Part shown: positions 44,723-52,444 of the stretch, in pieces | Position numbering within the stretch: position 1 is the stretch's first letter | Layout of the letters: each line of letters begins with the position of its first letter | Assembly: GCF_038066715.1 (NCBI RefSeq) | Contig: NZ_JBBUKT010000005.1 | Location: 124,001 to 188,000, forward strand | From: Luteolibacter sp. Y139 | GTDB lineage: Bacteria > Verrucomicrobiota > Verrucomicrobiia > Verrucomicrobiales > Akkermansiaceae | Direction of reading: 5' to 3' | DNA length: 64,000 nucleotides | Notes under the pieces: model-generated | The model's database searches: none | Told to the model about the DNA's origin: nothing | Seen by the model: the letters and a program-made list of their open reading frames with translations, nothing else | Translations under genes and position numbers: made by a program

Positions 44723-44885
44723 TGTGGGGCGGTGCGCAACGCCGTTGGCGTAGGTGAGGTGGTCGGGCGTTACCCAGGGTAGCGAGTGCCTCGCAACCCT
44801 GGGCTTCAGGACGTAGCCCCTTTGGGGCAGTTGGAGGGAAGATTGCCTCGCAACGCTGGGCTGTGTTGTGAAGTCCCGTTGGGAC
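44723..44885. repeat. R2 element with duplicated 3' half
   Basis: ACGCC-gtt-GGCGT; CCCAGGGT/ACCCTGGG; then GCCCC-ttt-GGGGC (the R3-type third hairpin) and a second GTCCC-gtt-GGGAC. It is a chimera of R2 and R3, showing the hairpins are exchangeable modules. Confidence 0.8.
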
Positions 44886-44987
44886 AAGGGAAGGAGGGGA
44901 AGGCGGGGGATGAAGAGGATGGTAGGGATGGTGGGGGCCAGTCGATGTGGTTCACGGGGGTGGTGGGGGCGTGGGAAGATGGGGGGT

Positions 44988-47141
44988 ATGGGAAATGGGT
45001 GTGGGTTGGGAGTTGGTGGTGGGTTCGTGCCGGTGGGGGCGGGGCTGCCGAGGCGGAGGGATGGTGGTGTTGGCGTGAACGCCGCGTCGACCGAAGGTCG
45101 ACACCCCTCAATGGGGTTGAGGGCGAGGCCGGCGGGGTTGTTAGAGGATGATGGGTCGATCATCGTGCCGATGGCGCGGGATCGCTTGCTGGAGATTTTC
45201 GAGCGGGTGCAGCGGCCGGGTGAGGTGGCTTCCACCTTGGAGGGGGCTCTAACAGGTCAGCTGTGGCAGCAGCAGATGCTGTTTCAGGCGATGGTGGATA
45301 CTTGGCCTCGTCTGCAGAAGGCGCTGCGTGAGGTGAAGCTGGCGGCGCGGAAGGCGCCGTGGCGGGTGGAGGCGTATGCGCGGCGCGGGGAGAAGGCGAA
45401 GGCGGGGGCGGAGAAACTGGCGCGTGAGGTGGAGGAGATGGTGTGGGGGATGAAGCCGGATCCGGTGCGGGGCTTGAAGGGCTTCGAGGGGACGGTGGAG
45501 GAGCTGGCGATGGGGTATTTCATGGGGCACCATGTGCTGGAGCCGCATTGGAAGAGGAACGCTGAGGGGATGGTGGCTCCTGTTTCGACGTTGCCGGTGC
45601 CGCCGCGGTTTTATGGGTATCCGCTGTTAGAGGATGGGGTGGATCGTTTGATGCTGGACCGGAGTGGTTCGATGGCGGGTGTGGGTGGTGCGGCGTTGGA
45701 GGATTTCCCGCGGCACCGGTTTTTGATCGCGGTGAATGGGGGGCATAGTGGGCATCCGGCACAGGCGGCTCCGCTGCGGGTGCTGACGGGTTACTGGTTG
45801 GCGGCGGTGTACGGGCTGAAGTGGTTCATGCAGTTCGCGCAGTTGTTCGGGATTCCGTTCCGGTGGGCGACTTATCCGGAGGGGGATGCGAAGGCGAAGG
45901 CGGAGCTGGCGGCGATGATGGGGAACCTGGGGAGCCAGGGGTGGGCGGCCTTCAAGCAGGGGGTGGAGATGAATTTCCTGGAGAGCGGGAAGGGCGGGGG
46001 GAACCTGGCGCAGGCGGAGCTGCTGAGGCTGGCGGATGAGCAGTGCGATGTCTTCGTGCTGGGGCAGACTCTAACAAGTTCGCAGGGGGATAGCGGGAGC
46101 CAGGCGCTGGGGAATGTGCACATGGAGGTGCGGCGGGAGGTGGTGGAGGGGGTGTGCGATTTCGTGGGGGAGATCCTGACGCACCAGCTGATCCCGGCGA
46201 TGGTGGCGGCGAACTACGGTGAGTCTCGTACTGATCTGCCGGGGCTGTGGGCGAAGTGGCCGGAGCCGCGGGATGAGGCGGCGATGGCGCAGCGTGACCG
46301 GGAGCTGGGGCTGCTGGATGGGAAGATGCCGGTGGAGCGGGCGTGGCTGTACGAGCGGCACGGGGTGCCGGTGCCGGCGAGTGATGCGGAGCTTTTCAAG
46401 GCTGAGAAGCCTGAGGCGAGAGACCAGAGGCCGGAGGGGGAGCCGGGTGCTGGAGGGCGCGGGCTGGTGGAGGAACGAACCGCGGAGGCGCAGAGGTCGC
46501 AGAGGAAGCGCGGAGAAGAGGGTGATGGAACTCTGAAGGATGAAGGTGGAACTCTGAACTCCGAATGGGAAGAGGAAGAAGGGGAGGATGAGCCAGGGAG
46601 GGAGGATGACGATGATGATGCTACGGGGTATGTAGTAGAAGCGGCATTCAATCCGGATCAGCCGCGGGTCCCGAAGGGGGCGCCGGGTGGGAAAGGTGGC
46701 GAGTGGACGAAGTCAGGGGGTGGCGGTGGCTTGGGTGAGGTGCCATCGACTCGACAAGGAGCATCGGGAGCGGATGCCAGGAAGAACCGGGGAGGAGGAA
46801 ATGATGGAAACGGCAAACAGCCGAGGGGAGGTGCTCATGGAAAGGTCAAGGGCGTGCCTGGCCGTGAGTCGCATCATATGCCGGCGGATTCGGTGAGCCC
46901 GATTCCCCGGGAGCAGGGTCCCTCAATTTCCATGAAGGAGGAGCATCATTGGGTGACGGAGAGCAATGGCAGTTCAAAAAAAGCCAAAGCCTATCGCGCG
47001 AGGCAGAAAGCCCTGATTGAGCAGGGTAGATTCAGGGAAGCGCAGCAAATGGACATCGATGATGTCCGATCGAAATTCGGCGACGAATATGATGGCCTGA
47101 TGCAGGAGATGCAGGGCTACACTACAAAAATTGGATTCTGA
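44988..47141 (+). CDS. Mu gp29-like portal protein (DUF935) fused to a C-terminal nuclease-type toxin domain
   Basis: 717 residues from ATG 44988; ATG 45111 is an alternative after an R6 hairpin, and the frame is open from 44868. The DUF935 portal region has FEGTVEELAMGYFMGHHVLE, LAAVYGLKWFMQFAQLFGIP and VFVLGQTLTSSQ..GSQALG. It is followed by a low-complexity acidic linker that contains an R1 element in frame (46459-46520) and GGAACTCTGAA heptamers. Then comes FNPDQPRVPKGAPGGKGGEW, a phage head-protein linker motif. The last about 80 residues (ESHHMPADSVSPIP, MKEEHHWVT, YRARQKALIEQGRF, MDIDDVRSKFGDEYDG) match a HH-type toxin tip found on polymorphic toxins. A toxin delivered on or with phage-like particles is inferred. 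Confidence 0.7.
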   Translation: MGNGCGLGVGGGFVPVGAGLPRRRDGGVGVNAASTEGRHPSMGLRARPAGLLEDDGSIIVPMARDRLLEIFERVQRPGEVASTLEGALTGQLWQQQMLFQAMVDTWPRLQKALREVKLAARKAPWRVEAYARRGEKAKAGAEKLAREVEEMVWGMKPDPVRGLKGFEGTVEELAMGYFMGHHVLEPHWKRNAEGMVAPVSTLPVPPRFYGYPLLEDGVDRLMLDRSGSMAGVGGAALEDFPRHRFLIAVNGGHSGHPAQAAPLRVLTGYWLAAVYGLKWFMQFAQLFGIPFRWATYPEGDAKAKAELAAMMGNLGSQGWAAFKQGVEMNFLESGKGGGNLAQAELLRLADEQCDVFVLGQTLTSSQGDSGSQALGNVHMEVRREVVEGVCDFVGEILTHQLIPAMVAANYGESRTDLPGLWAKWPEPRDEAAMAQRDRELGLLDGKMPVERAWLYERHGVPVPASDAELFKAEKPEARDQRPEGEPGAGGRGLVEERTAEAQRSQRKRGEEGDGTLKDEGGTLNSEWEEEEGEDEPGREDDDDDATGYVVEAAFNPDQPRVPKGAPGGKGGEWTKSGGGGGLGEVPSTRQGASGADARKNRGGGNDGNGKQPRGGAHGKVKGVPGRESHHMPADSVSPIPREQGPSISMKEEHHWVTESNGSSKKAKAYRARQKALIEQGRFREAQQMDIDDVRSKFGDEYDGLMQEMQGYTTKIGF

Positions 47142-47149
47142 TTACGCGG

Positions 47150-47572
47150 ATGAAATTTGAAATACACAGCCACGAGGGAGCCGGGCCGATCAGGTTTGGC
47201 ATGACGGCCGACGAAGCCCGGGAAGCAATTGGGGGGGAATTCAAGAGTGTGCAGAAACATGCCGATTCTCATCCGACGGATGTTTTCGGGGAGTTTGAGT
47301 GCATGGTTTTCTACGATGATGACGGCAGGGTGGAGGCAATTGAGTTCGTCGAGCCCGGCAGGGCTATGCTTGGAGGGGTGGATCTGCTGGGGATGAGCTA
47401 TGCGGATCTGGTGAAGCTGATCACCGAGCAAGATCCGGAGGTGATGATCGAGAATGATGGCTTCACTTCGGAGAAGCTGGGAATTGGAAGCTATGCGCCA
47501 GGTGGCATCGGAGAACCGGAGGATCCGGCTGAGACGGTGATCGTATTTCCGCCCGGCTATTACGATGGCTGA
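47150..47572 (+). CDS. Putative immunity protein 1
   Basis: 140 residues, eight bases after the portal-toxin stop. EIHSHEGAGPIRFGMTADEAREAIGGEF, FEFVEPGRAMLGGVDLLGMSYADLVKLI and GIGSYAPGG...AETVIVFPPGYYDG define a small soluble alpha/beta protein. It is acidic, as many immunity proteins are. Its position directly after the toxin tip and its paralogue at 47828 support an immunity role for the HH-type toxin. The family is seen beside toxins elsewhere but has no name I can give with certainty. Confidence 0.65.
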   Translation: MKFEIHSHEGAGPIRFGMTADEAREAIGGEFKSVQKHADSHPTDVFGEFECMVFYDDDGRVEAIEFVEPGRAMLGGVDLLGMSYADLVKLITEQDPEVMIENDGFTSEKLGIGSYAPGGIGEPEDPAETVIVFPPGYYDG

Positions 47573-47698
47573 CGGGTGCCGGCCGCCCACGTGAAGGTGT
47601 GGCCGGGTTCTTGGGATGCGAAGGGGCTGTGCCTTGTTGGCTGAACCTGTTGAAGGTGGGGTTGCTTTCTAACAGATATAACTTTCAAGGAGTGCCCC

Positions 47699-47818
47699 AT
47701 GGTGAATAGGGATCTGCGGACTTTATTCCTGGGGAAATACGAGCGCCAGATCAAGGAGATGAGGGAGTATACGAACTGGCTTTACAACCATTCGGATCAC
47801 AGGAATCTGCTGAAATAG
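47699..47818 (+). pseudogene. Orphan toxin-tip remnant, 39 residues
   Basis: ATG 47699 to TAG 47816-47818, with AAGGAG upstream. RDLRTLFLGKYERQIKEMREYT aligns without gaps to the portal's toxin tip DDVRSKFGDEYDGLMQEMQGYT (D, R, F, Y, E, M, Y, T identical). It lacks the ESHHMP part, so it is the end of a displaced toxin cassette, as seen in polymorphic toxin loci. TCTAACAG lies 30 bases upstream. Confidence 0.6.
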
Positions 47819-47827
47819 ATAATCACG

Positions 47828-48274
47828 ATGGGAATGAAATTCGTAATCAACAGTTACAAGGGAGCGGAGCCGCTCGAGTTCGGGATGTCGCATGCCGAAG
47901 TTCGCGAGGCGGTGGGGGGAAAATTCAAGAGCTTCAAGAGGGATCCCGATGATGAGGATGATCCTCCGCTGGACTACTTCGAGAAGAAGGGGTGCTTCGC
48001 GTACTATAGCAAGACGGGGGAGCTGAGGGCGATCGAGTTTTGCAAGCCGGCGGAGCCGATGCTGGATGGGGTGAATCTGCTGGGGCTGAAGTTCGTGGAG
48101 CTGATGAAGCTGATGAAGAAGAAGGATGCGACGATGAAGGATACGGGGGCGGGCTTCAAGTCGATCAAGCTGGGGATCGGTGCGTGGGCTCCGGGGGGTA
48201 AGCATGAGCCGAATATCCCGGCGGAGACGGTGATTGTGTTCCGGGAGGGGTATTATGAGGAGACGGATGGGTGA
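47828..48274 (+). CDS. Putative immunity protein 2 (paralogue)
   Basis: 148 residues, nine bases after the orphan tip. VINSYKGAEPLEFGMSHAEVREAVGGKF, IEFCKPAEPMLDGVNLLGLKFVELMKLM and GIGAWAPGG...AETVIVFREGYYEE follow the same order as the 47150 product. It should protect against the variant toxin represented by the 47699 remnant. The codon style is more native than in the first copy. The two immunity genes with an active and a relic toxin tip form a standard polymorphic-toxin cassette array. Confidence 0.65.
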   Translation: MGMKFVINSYKGAEPLEFGMSHAEVREAVGGKFKSFKRDPDDEDDPPLDYFEKKGCFAYYSKTGELRAIEFCKPAEPMLDGVNLLGLKFVELMKLMKKKDATMKDTGAGFKSIKLGIGAWAPGGKHEPNIPAETVIVFREGYYEETDG

Positions 48275-48668
48275 TGATGTGGAGGTGCCGTCCGGTCTTT
48301 GTTTTGGGGCCGGGCGGAGTTTTTTTGGTGGAGGTGAGTGGTGGGCTGGCTGATGCGCTACTCCTCCACCGGGATTGCCTTTAGAACCGGGGTGGTGGTG
48401 TTAGAGGATGCGGAGGCGGGTGAGGGAGGTGATGAGCGGAGTGATCAGGTCTGCGGGGGATCACAGGGTGCTTCCCCGCAGCAGGGCTGCTGGCTTCGAG
48501 CGGCAGCAGGGCTGCCGCAGTCCGGGTCTCCGACGGCTGGGGCGGAGGTGGCAGGCGGGGTGAGGGCTGTTAGGTAAGTGGAATGGGGCCAGTGGGAAGG
48601 GTGGTGGTGAGGTGGGTGAGGGTGTTTGATGGGGGGATGATTTTTGGAGATCGAGAAGGAGGTGGGCG
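48275..48668. other. Spacer with GCAGCAGGGCTGC repeats
   Basis: A 79-codon frame at 48338 spans GCAGCAGGGCTGC repeats (also near 21910) and is not called. TGTTAGA lies near 48399 and TGTTAGG near 48568. Confidence 0.5.
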
Positions 48669-49271
48669 ATGATTGGGGTGTCGGTTTCGGCGGAGGGATT
48701 GGTGGAGATGGAGCGGGTGGTGGGTGAGCTGGGGGATGGGAGGAAATTGTTAGAGGCTGCGGCGGCGGGGGTGGAGAGGCGTTGGCGGGGGCATCTGGAG
48801 GAGAGGTATGTGCCGAGGGACAGGGATGGGGTGGATTTCTGGGGGCGGGTGGTGAGGTCGATGCGGGGTGAGGTGAGTGAGTCGGGGGCGGTGGTGAGGG
48901 TGGAGGAGGTGGGTGTTCGATTGCGGTATGAGGGCGGGGTGGTGGTGCCGGGGAAGGGGATCTCGAGCTATACGGGGCGGGCGACGCGGGCGCTGGCGAT
49001 TCCGAGTGGTGCGGTGCCTGTTAGAGAGGGGCGGAGGATTTCGCCGAGGGAGGCGGGGCCGCTGGTGTTTGTGAAGGGGCGCGGGGGTGAGACGGTGGGG
49101 TGTTTGTTAGAGGGTGAGGTGAGCGGGGTGATTTCGCGGGGGAAGAACAAGGGGAGGCCGCGGGTGAGGAGGAAGGGTGGGGTGATGTTTACGCTGGTGA
49201 TGAGGCAGGTGATCCGGGGGGATGCGGGGATTTTGCCTAGTGGGGAGGTGTTGTTAGAGGGAGTTTGCTAG
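48669..49271 (+). CDS. Phage virion morphogenesis (Mu gpG/tail completion-like) protein
   Basis: 200 residues. The N-terminus MIGVSVSAEGLVEMERVVGE and the sequence LLEAAAAGVERRWRGHLEERY... VVRSMRGEVSESGAVVRV...GVRLRYEGGVVVPG fit phage virion morphogenesis/tail completion proteins. A Lys/Arg-rich module (KNKGRPRVRRKGGVMFTLVMRQV) ends the protein. The last residues EGVC and the stop derive from an R1 element. Four TGTTAGA words lie inside, the densest in the window. No neighbouring tail or capsid gene is present. Confidence 0.6.
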   Translation: MIGVSVSAEGLVEMERVVGELGDGRKLLEAAAAGVERRWRGHLEERYVPRDRDGVDFWGRVVRSMRGEVSESGAVVRVEEVGVRLRYEGGVVVPGKGISSYTGRATRALAIPSGAVPVREGRRISPREAGPLVFVKGRGGETVGCLLEGEVSGVISRGKNKGRPRVRRKGGVMFTLVMRQVIRGDAGILPSGEVLLEGVC

Positions 49272-49537
49272 TGTTCAGTTTTCAGTTCTCAGGAAAGGCA
49301 GAAGAAGTGCCGAGTGATCAGTGAAACAGCCCGGACTGGTGGAGGAACCGTAGAGACGCGGAGGTCGCGGAGGGACGCAGAGAAGCAGCCCGGGACTGGT
49401 GATGGAATGAACCGCCAAGACGCCAAGTGCGCCAAGGATGGAGAGGGATTCAAATTTCAAGGGCTGACCCCCGGGACGCGCGCAGTCGTTCCGCTACAAA
49501 GAGGGAAGGCGGAAGGAAGGCGTGACGTTTGATGGGG
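49262..49537. repeat. R1 element cluster
   Basis: TTTGCTAGTGTTCAGTTTTCAG, AGTGATCAGTG, the 9-bp part, a CCGCCAAGACGCCAAGTGCG unit and a mini-hairpin unit with GCGCAGTCGTTCCGCTAC. Confidence 0.75.
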
Positions 49538-50062
49538 TCAGTTTGATGGCTGATCGGCTCGGGATGAACCGGCTTGTCCGGCCTGCTGATCCTTGATCAG
49601 CTTTTGATGATATCGTTGCACGGCGGTCACGAGGTCCAATGCTTCCTTTCGGGAAAGGACAATCACATCTGAACCGCTGGACCCGGCATCAAATCGCAAC
49701 TCTACATCTCCGGACTTCAAGAAACTGATCCTGACGTGGGGAACTGGCTCAACTACATGGACTGCCTTGACGGCCAATCCCTCTTCGATGATGCCCGCAA
49801 TGCCGCCCATGCAGCTGGGATAGAGGGTGCTGGTAGCCCGGGCATCCGAGTATTTGAAGTAGAGCGCATTCCCCTCTGATCCTCCTCCTTGCGGCTTCTC
49901 TCCCCATTGAGGTGTGAAGGACGATTCCCTTATCGCCAAGGTGAGGCCGGCTTTTTCAATCTTCCATACGACTCCTTCCTCTTCCTCACCGCTCGCCAAC
50001 TGCGCCGAGCAAAGAGAGAAGAGCAGGGGGAGGATCAGCCTTAAGATGCCAAATCTGATCAT
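49538..50062 (-). CDS. Secreted hypothetical protein, balanced base composition
   Basis: 174 residues from ATG 50060-50062. Signal peptide IRFGILRLILPLLFSLCSAQLASG. Mature chain VWKIEKAGLTLAIRESSFTPQWG, then a beta-rich middle and a helical C-terminus (SRKEALDLVTAVQRYHQKLIKDQQ). The family is not recognised. No strand skew and no TCTAACA word, so it may be transferred. Confidence 0.55.
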   Translation of the reverse strand: MIRFGILRLILPLLFSLCSAQLASGEEEEGVVWKIEKAGLTLAIRESSFTPQWGEKPQGGGSEGNALYFKYSDARATSTLYPSCMGGIAGIIEEGLAVKAVHVVEPVPHVRISFLKSGDVELRFDAGSSGSDVIVLSRKEALDLVTAVQRYHQKLIKDQQAGQAGSSRADQPSN

Positions 50063-50165
50063 GAGACGAACAGATTAGCCGATGCGGAGCGGAATGGAAT
50101 CTTGAAACCGGCGGGATGGGTGAAGCGCGGAGAGAGAATGTCGGGGGCCATGACCGAGTGGGCGG

Positions 50166-50396
50166 TCAGTAGCGGGTGAGGTCATCGGTGAGGCGGGTTC
50201 TCACGTAGTGGAAGACGATGGCCTGGGCGAAGCAGACGATGGCGGTGGGGATGCAACTGAGGAGGCTCCAGAGGTCGGTCCTGACGATGGAATAGATGGA
50301 GCCGGCAATTGCGGCGATGCCGGCGAGGGCGACGATCCAAGTCGCGAGGTGAAGGAGCGAGAGGATGAATTTATCGGATGCGGAGAGAGGGCGCAT
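50166..50396 (-). CDS. Small membrane protein, two helices
   Basis: 76 residues from ATG 50394-50396; the longer open frame to 50945 is antisense to the next gene. Helices LLHLATWIVALAGIAAIAGSIYSI and LLSCIPTAIVCFAQAIVFHYV. Not recognised. Confidence 0.5.
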   Translation of the reverse strand: MRPLSASDKFILSLLHLATWIVALAGIAAIAGSIYSIVRTDLWSLLSCIPTAIVCFAQAIVFHYVRTRLTDDLTRY

Positions 50397-50531
50397 GGTT
50401 TGGGTTTTCGCAGGGCGGCGGGGTGATTTCAAGGAGGGAGGATGGCGAGAGGAGGCGCGGGGAAGAAAGATATGAGGATGCGGGATTGGCTTTTTCTTTT
50501 CTGCGGGGTGGCGGTGTCTATGGTGGATGAG

Positions 50532-51029
50532 ATGGGTCGGCGCTCGGTGATTCGGTGGAAGTCGTTTTGGTTCGGGATCCTGGTGTTGGGGTTCTTGGGT
50601 TGGGCGTGGGGGGATTCGTTGCATTGGAAGATTCGCTTTCGTTATGGGCAGAAGAGCGTGTGCCATGCGGGGTCGGGGATTTGCGTGGCGGATCTGGGGC
50701 GGCTGTTGAGCGAGTCGCCGAGCTGGAGTCGTGGTGAGGTCTCGCCGGATGATGCGCGATGGAGGGAGGTGCGGTTCGATGGGCCGGAGGTGCTTCGTGT
50801 GAGCGGGGACTCGCGGCAGGTCCATGACTACTATGTGGTGTCCAAGGGGGAGAGGGTTTCGAAGGCGCGCAATGCGGCGGCGGTTCACTTCAATGAGGCG
50901 TTGTTTTTCCCGGTGGCTGGGGCGTGGGCGATTTACATTCCGCACTGGGTGGTGATGGTGTGTTTTGCGGTGGTGTGGTCGGTGTTCCTGGCTTGGCGGT
51001 GGCGAAGGGAGAAGAGATTGAATCGATGA
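50532..51029 (+). CDS. RWKSFWLG-family protein, subtype A, array member 1
   Basis: 165 residues from ATG 50532 (MGRRSVIRWKSFWFGILVLG). First helix with WAWGDS, then RYGQKSVCHAGSGICVADLG, a DGPEVLRVSG strand, AVHFNEALFFPVAGAWAIYI and second helix PHWVVMVCFAVVWSVFLAWRWR. The same blocks recur in array member 3. The two conserved Cys and the GSGIC motif invite a disulphide or metal-binding idea, but nothing is known. Confidence 0.65.
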   Translation: MGRRSVIRWKSFWFGILVLGFLGWAWGDSLHWKIRFRYGQKSVCHAGSGICVADLGRLLSESPSWSRGEVSPDDARWREVRFDGPEVLRVSGDSRQVHDYYVVSKGERVSKARNAAAVHFNEALFFPVAGAWAIYIPHWVVMVCFAVVWSVFLAWRWRREKRLNR

Positions 51030-51030
51030 G

Positions 51031-51474
51031 ATGAAGGTGCGGTCGTTTTACCGGTGGAAGAGCTTTTGGCTCGGGGTGGTGGTGCTCGGATTTCTGGGAT
51101 GGGCGTGGAGTCGATCGGTAGGTTTGCGCGATCAGGTTGCTTGGACGACATCGGACCAGAAGAGGAGCTACATGGCGTGGAGTTGGAACGGAGAGCTTGG
51201 GTGGGAGGTTCGCTCTTGGGGCTGGGAAGTTCCATTGGCGATCGGCTTCAGCCATGATTCCGCGTCCGAGCGTTTCGGAAGTTTGGACTATGGAGGATTG
51301 CAGGAGACGGCGTGGTGGGAACCGTTACTCCGAGTGCCGCGGGTGGGGATCGACAGGAGTAGCGAGCGCTTTTTGGTGACGGTTGATTACCGGTTGGTGG
51401 TTGCGGGATTCCTGGTGCCGTGGGTGGTGTTTCTTTTCTGGCGTGGTAGAAGGGTGAGGAAGGGATGTCCGTGA
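51031..51474 (+). CDS. RWKSFWLG-family protein, subtype B, array member 2
   Basis: 147 residues, starting one base after the previous stop. FYRWKSFWLGVVVLGFLGWAWSRSVGLRDQVAWTTSDQ, then RSYMAWSWNGELGWEVRSWGWE and FRVPRVGIDRSSERFLVTVDYRLVVAGFLVPWVVFLFWRGRRV-like end. The loop differs from subtype A (no GSGIC), and the last helix carries WRGRR. It overlaps the next gene by ten bases. Confidence 0.65.
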   Translation: MKVRSFYRWKSFWLGVVVLGFLGWAWSRSVGLRDQVAWTTSDQKRSYMAWSWNGELGWEVRSWGWEVPLAIGFSHDSASERFGSLDYGGLQETAWWEPLLRVPRVGIDRSSERFLVTVDYRLVVAGFLVPWVVFLFWRGRRVRKGCP

Positions 51475-51992
51475 AACCGCGCGCTTTTTATCGGTGGAAG
51501 AGTTTTTGGCTCGGGGTGATGGTGCTTGGGTTTCTGACGTGGGCGTGGTGGGATTCGATCCATTGGGAGAGCTATTTCTGCTATGGGCAGAAATACTTCC
51601 GGCAGGCGGGCTCGGGAATTTGCCTAGCGGATCGGGGATACTCGATGGGTCTGCCGCCCGAGGGGTATCGGCTCCCGCTTGACGGGCAGCGATTCTCACT
51701 ATGGTCCACCGAGGGTGTTCTATGGAGGGAAGTCAGGTTTGATGCGCCGGAGATGCTGCATGTCAGCGGAGATCCCGAGCCGCTGCACAAGTACCGCATC
51801 GTGCCGAAGGGCGGAGACGCGTCCGTGCCACGCAATGCAGCGGCGGTTCATTTCGGTGGGGTGCTGTCGATTCCTGTGAGGGGCGCATGGGCGATCTACA
51901 TTCCTCACTGGTTGGTGATGGTATGTTTCGCTGTGCCGTGGGTGGGGTTTATTTGGTGGCGTGGTAGAAGGGAGAGGAAGGCATGTCCGTGA
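51465..51992 (+). CDS. RWKSFWLG-family protein, subtype A, array member 3
   Basis: 175 residues from ATG 51465 (MSVKPRAFYRWKSFWLGVMV). Subtype A loop (CYGQKYFRQAGSGICLADRG, FDAPEMLHVSGDPEPLHKY) and AVHFGGVLSIPVRGAWAIYI PHWLVMVCFAVPWVGFIWWRGRRERK end. It overlaps both neighbours by ten bases, so the array is a translationally coupled operon alternating A-B-A-B. Confidence 0.7.
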   Translation: MSVKPRAFYRWKSFWLGVMVLGFLTWAWWDSIHWESYFCYGQKYFRQAGSGICLADRGYSMGLPPEGYRLPLDGQRFSLWSTEGVLWREVRFDAPEMLHVSGDPEPLHKYRIVPKGGDASVPRNAAAVHFGGVLSIPVRGAWAIYIPHWLVMVCFAVPWVGFIWWRGRRERKACP

Positions 51993-52444
51993 AACCGCGC
52001 GCTTTTTATCGGTGGAAGAGCTTTTGGCTGGGGACGGTGGTGCTGGTTTTCCTGGGGTGGGCGTGGGCGCGATCCATGGATGTGCACGATCAGGTTGCTT
52101 GGACGACGTCGGGGCGGGACAGGAGCTATATGGCGTGGAGTTCCAATGGGGCGCTGGGGCTGGAGGTGCAGATTTGGACTGGGAATGGATATGAAACTCC
52201 GCCGGCGATCGGCTTCAGCCATGAGAGCCTGTTCCAGCATTTCGGACTTTTGTATCATGGAATATCGGGGGGAACGAGGTGGCTGGCGCCGGGATTCAGA
52301 ATGCCGGCGTTGGTGTGGCTTCACAGGAGCAGCGAGCGCTCGTTGTTGACTGTGGGTTATCCATTGGTGGTTGCGGGGTTCATGGGGCCGTGGGTGGCGT
52401 TTCTTTTCTGGCGTGGTAGAAGGGAGCGGAAAGGAATCGCATGA
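51983..52444 (+). CDS. RWKSFWLG-family protein, subtype B, array member 4
   Basis: 153 residues from ATG 51983 (MSVKPRAFYRWKSFWLGTVV). Subtype B loop (DQVAWTTSGRDRSYMAWSSNGALGLEVQ) and C-terminal WRGRRERKGIA. The N-termini of members 3 and 4 are identical for 17 residues, while the loops follow the subtype, implying unequal crossing-over or conversion within the array. ATGA overlap with the following remnant. Confidence 0.7.
   Translation: MSVKPRAFYRWKSFWLGTVVLVFLGWAWARSMDVHDQVAWTTSGRDRSYMAWSSNGALGLEVQIWTGNGYETPPAIGFSHESLFQHFGLLYHGISGGTRWLAPGFRMPALVWLHRSSERSLLTVGYPLVVAGFMGPWVAFLFWRGRRERKGIA

Noticed and set aside
48338-48577. 79-codon frame
   Set aside because: It runs over GCAGCAGGGCTGC repeats found elsewhere in spacers and has no recognisable protein feature.
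50397-50945. N-terminal extension of the 50166 minus gene (to 259 codons)
   Set aside because: It is antisense to the RWKSFWLG gene at 50532 and is Arg/Pro/His-rich, as shadow frames are here.
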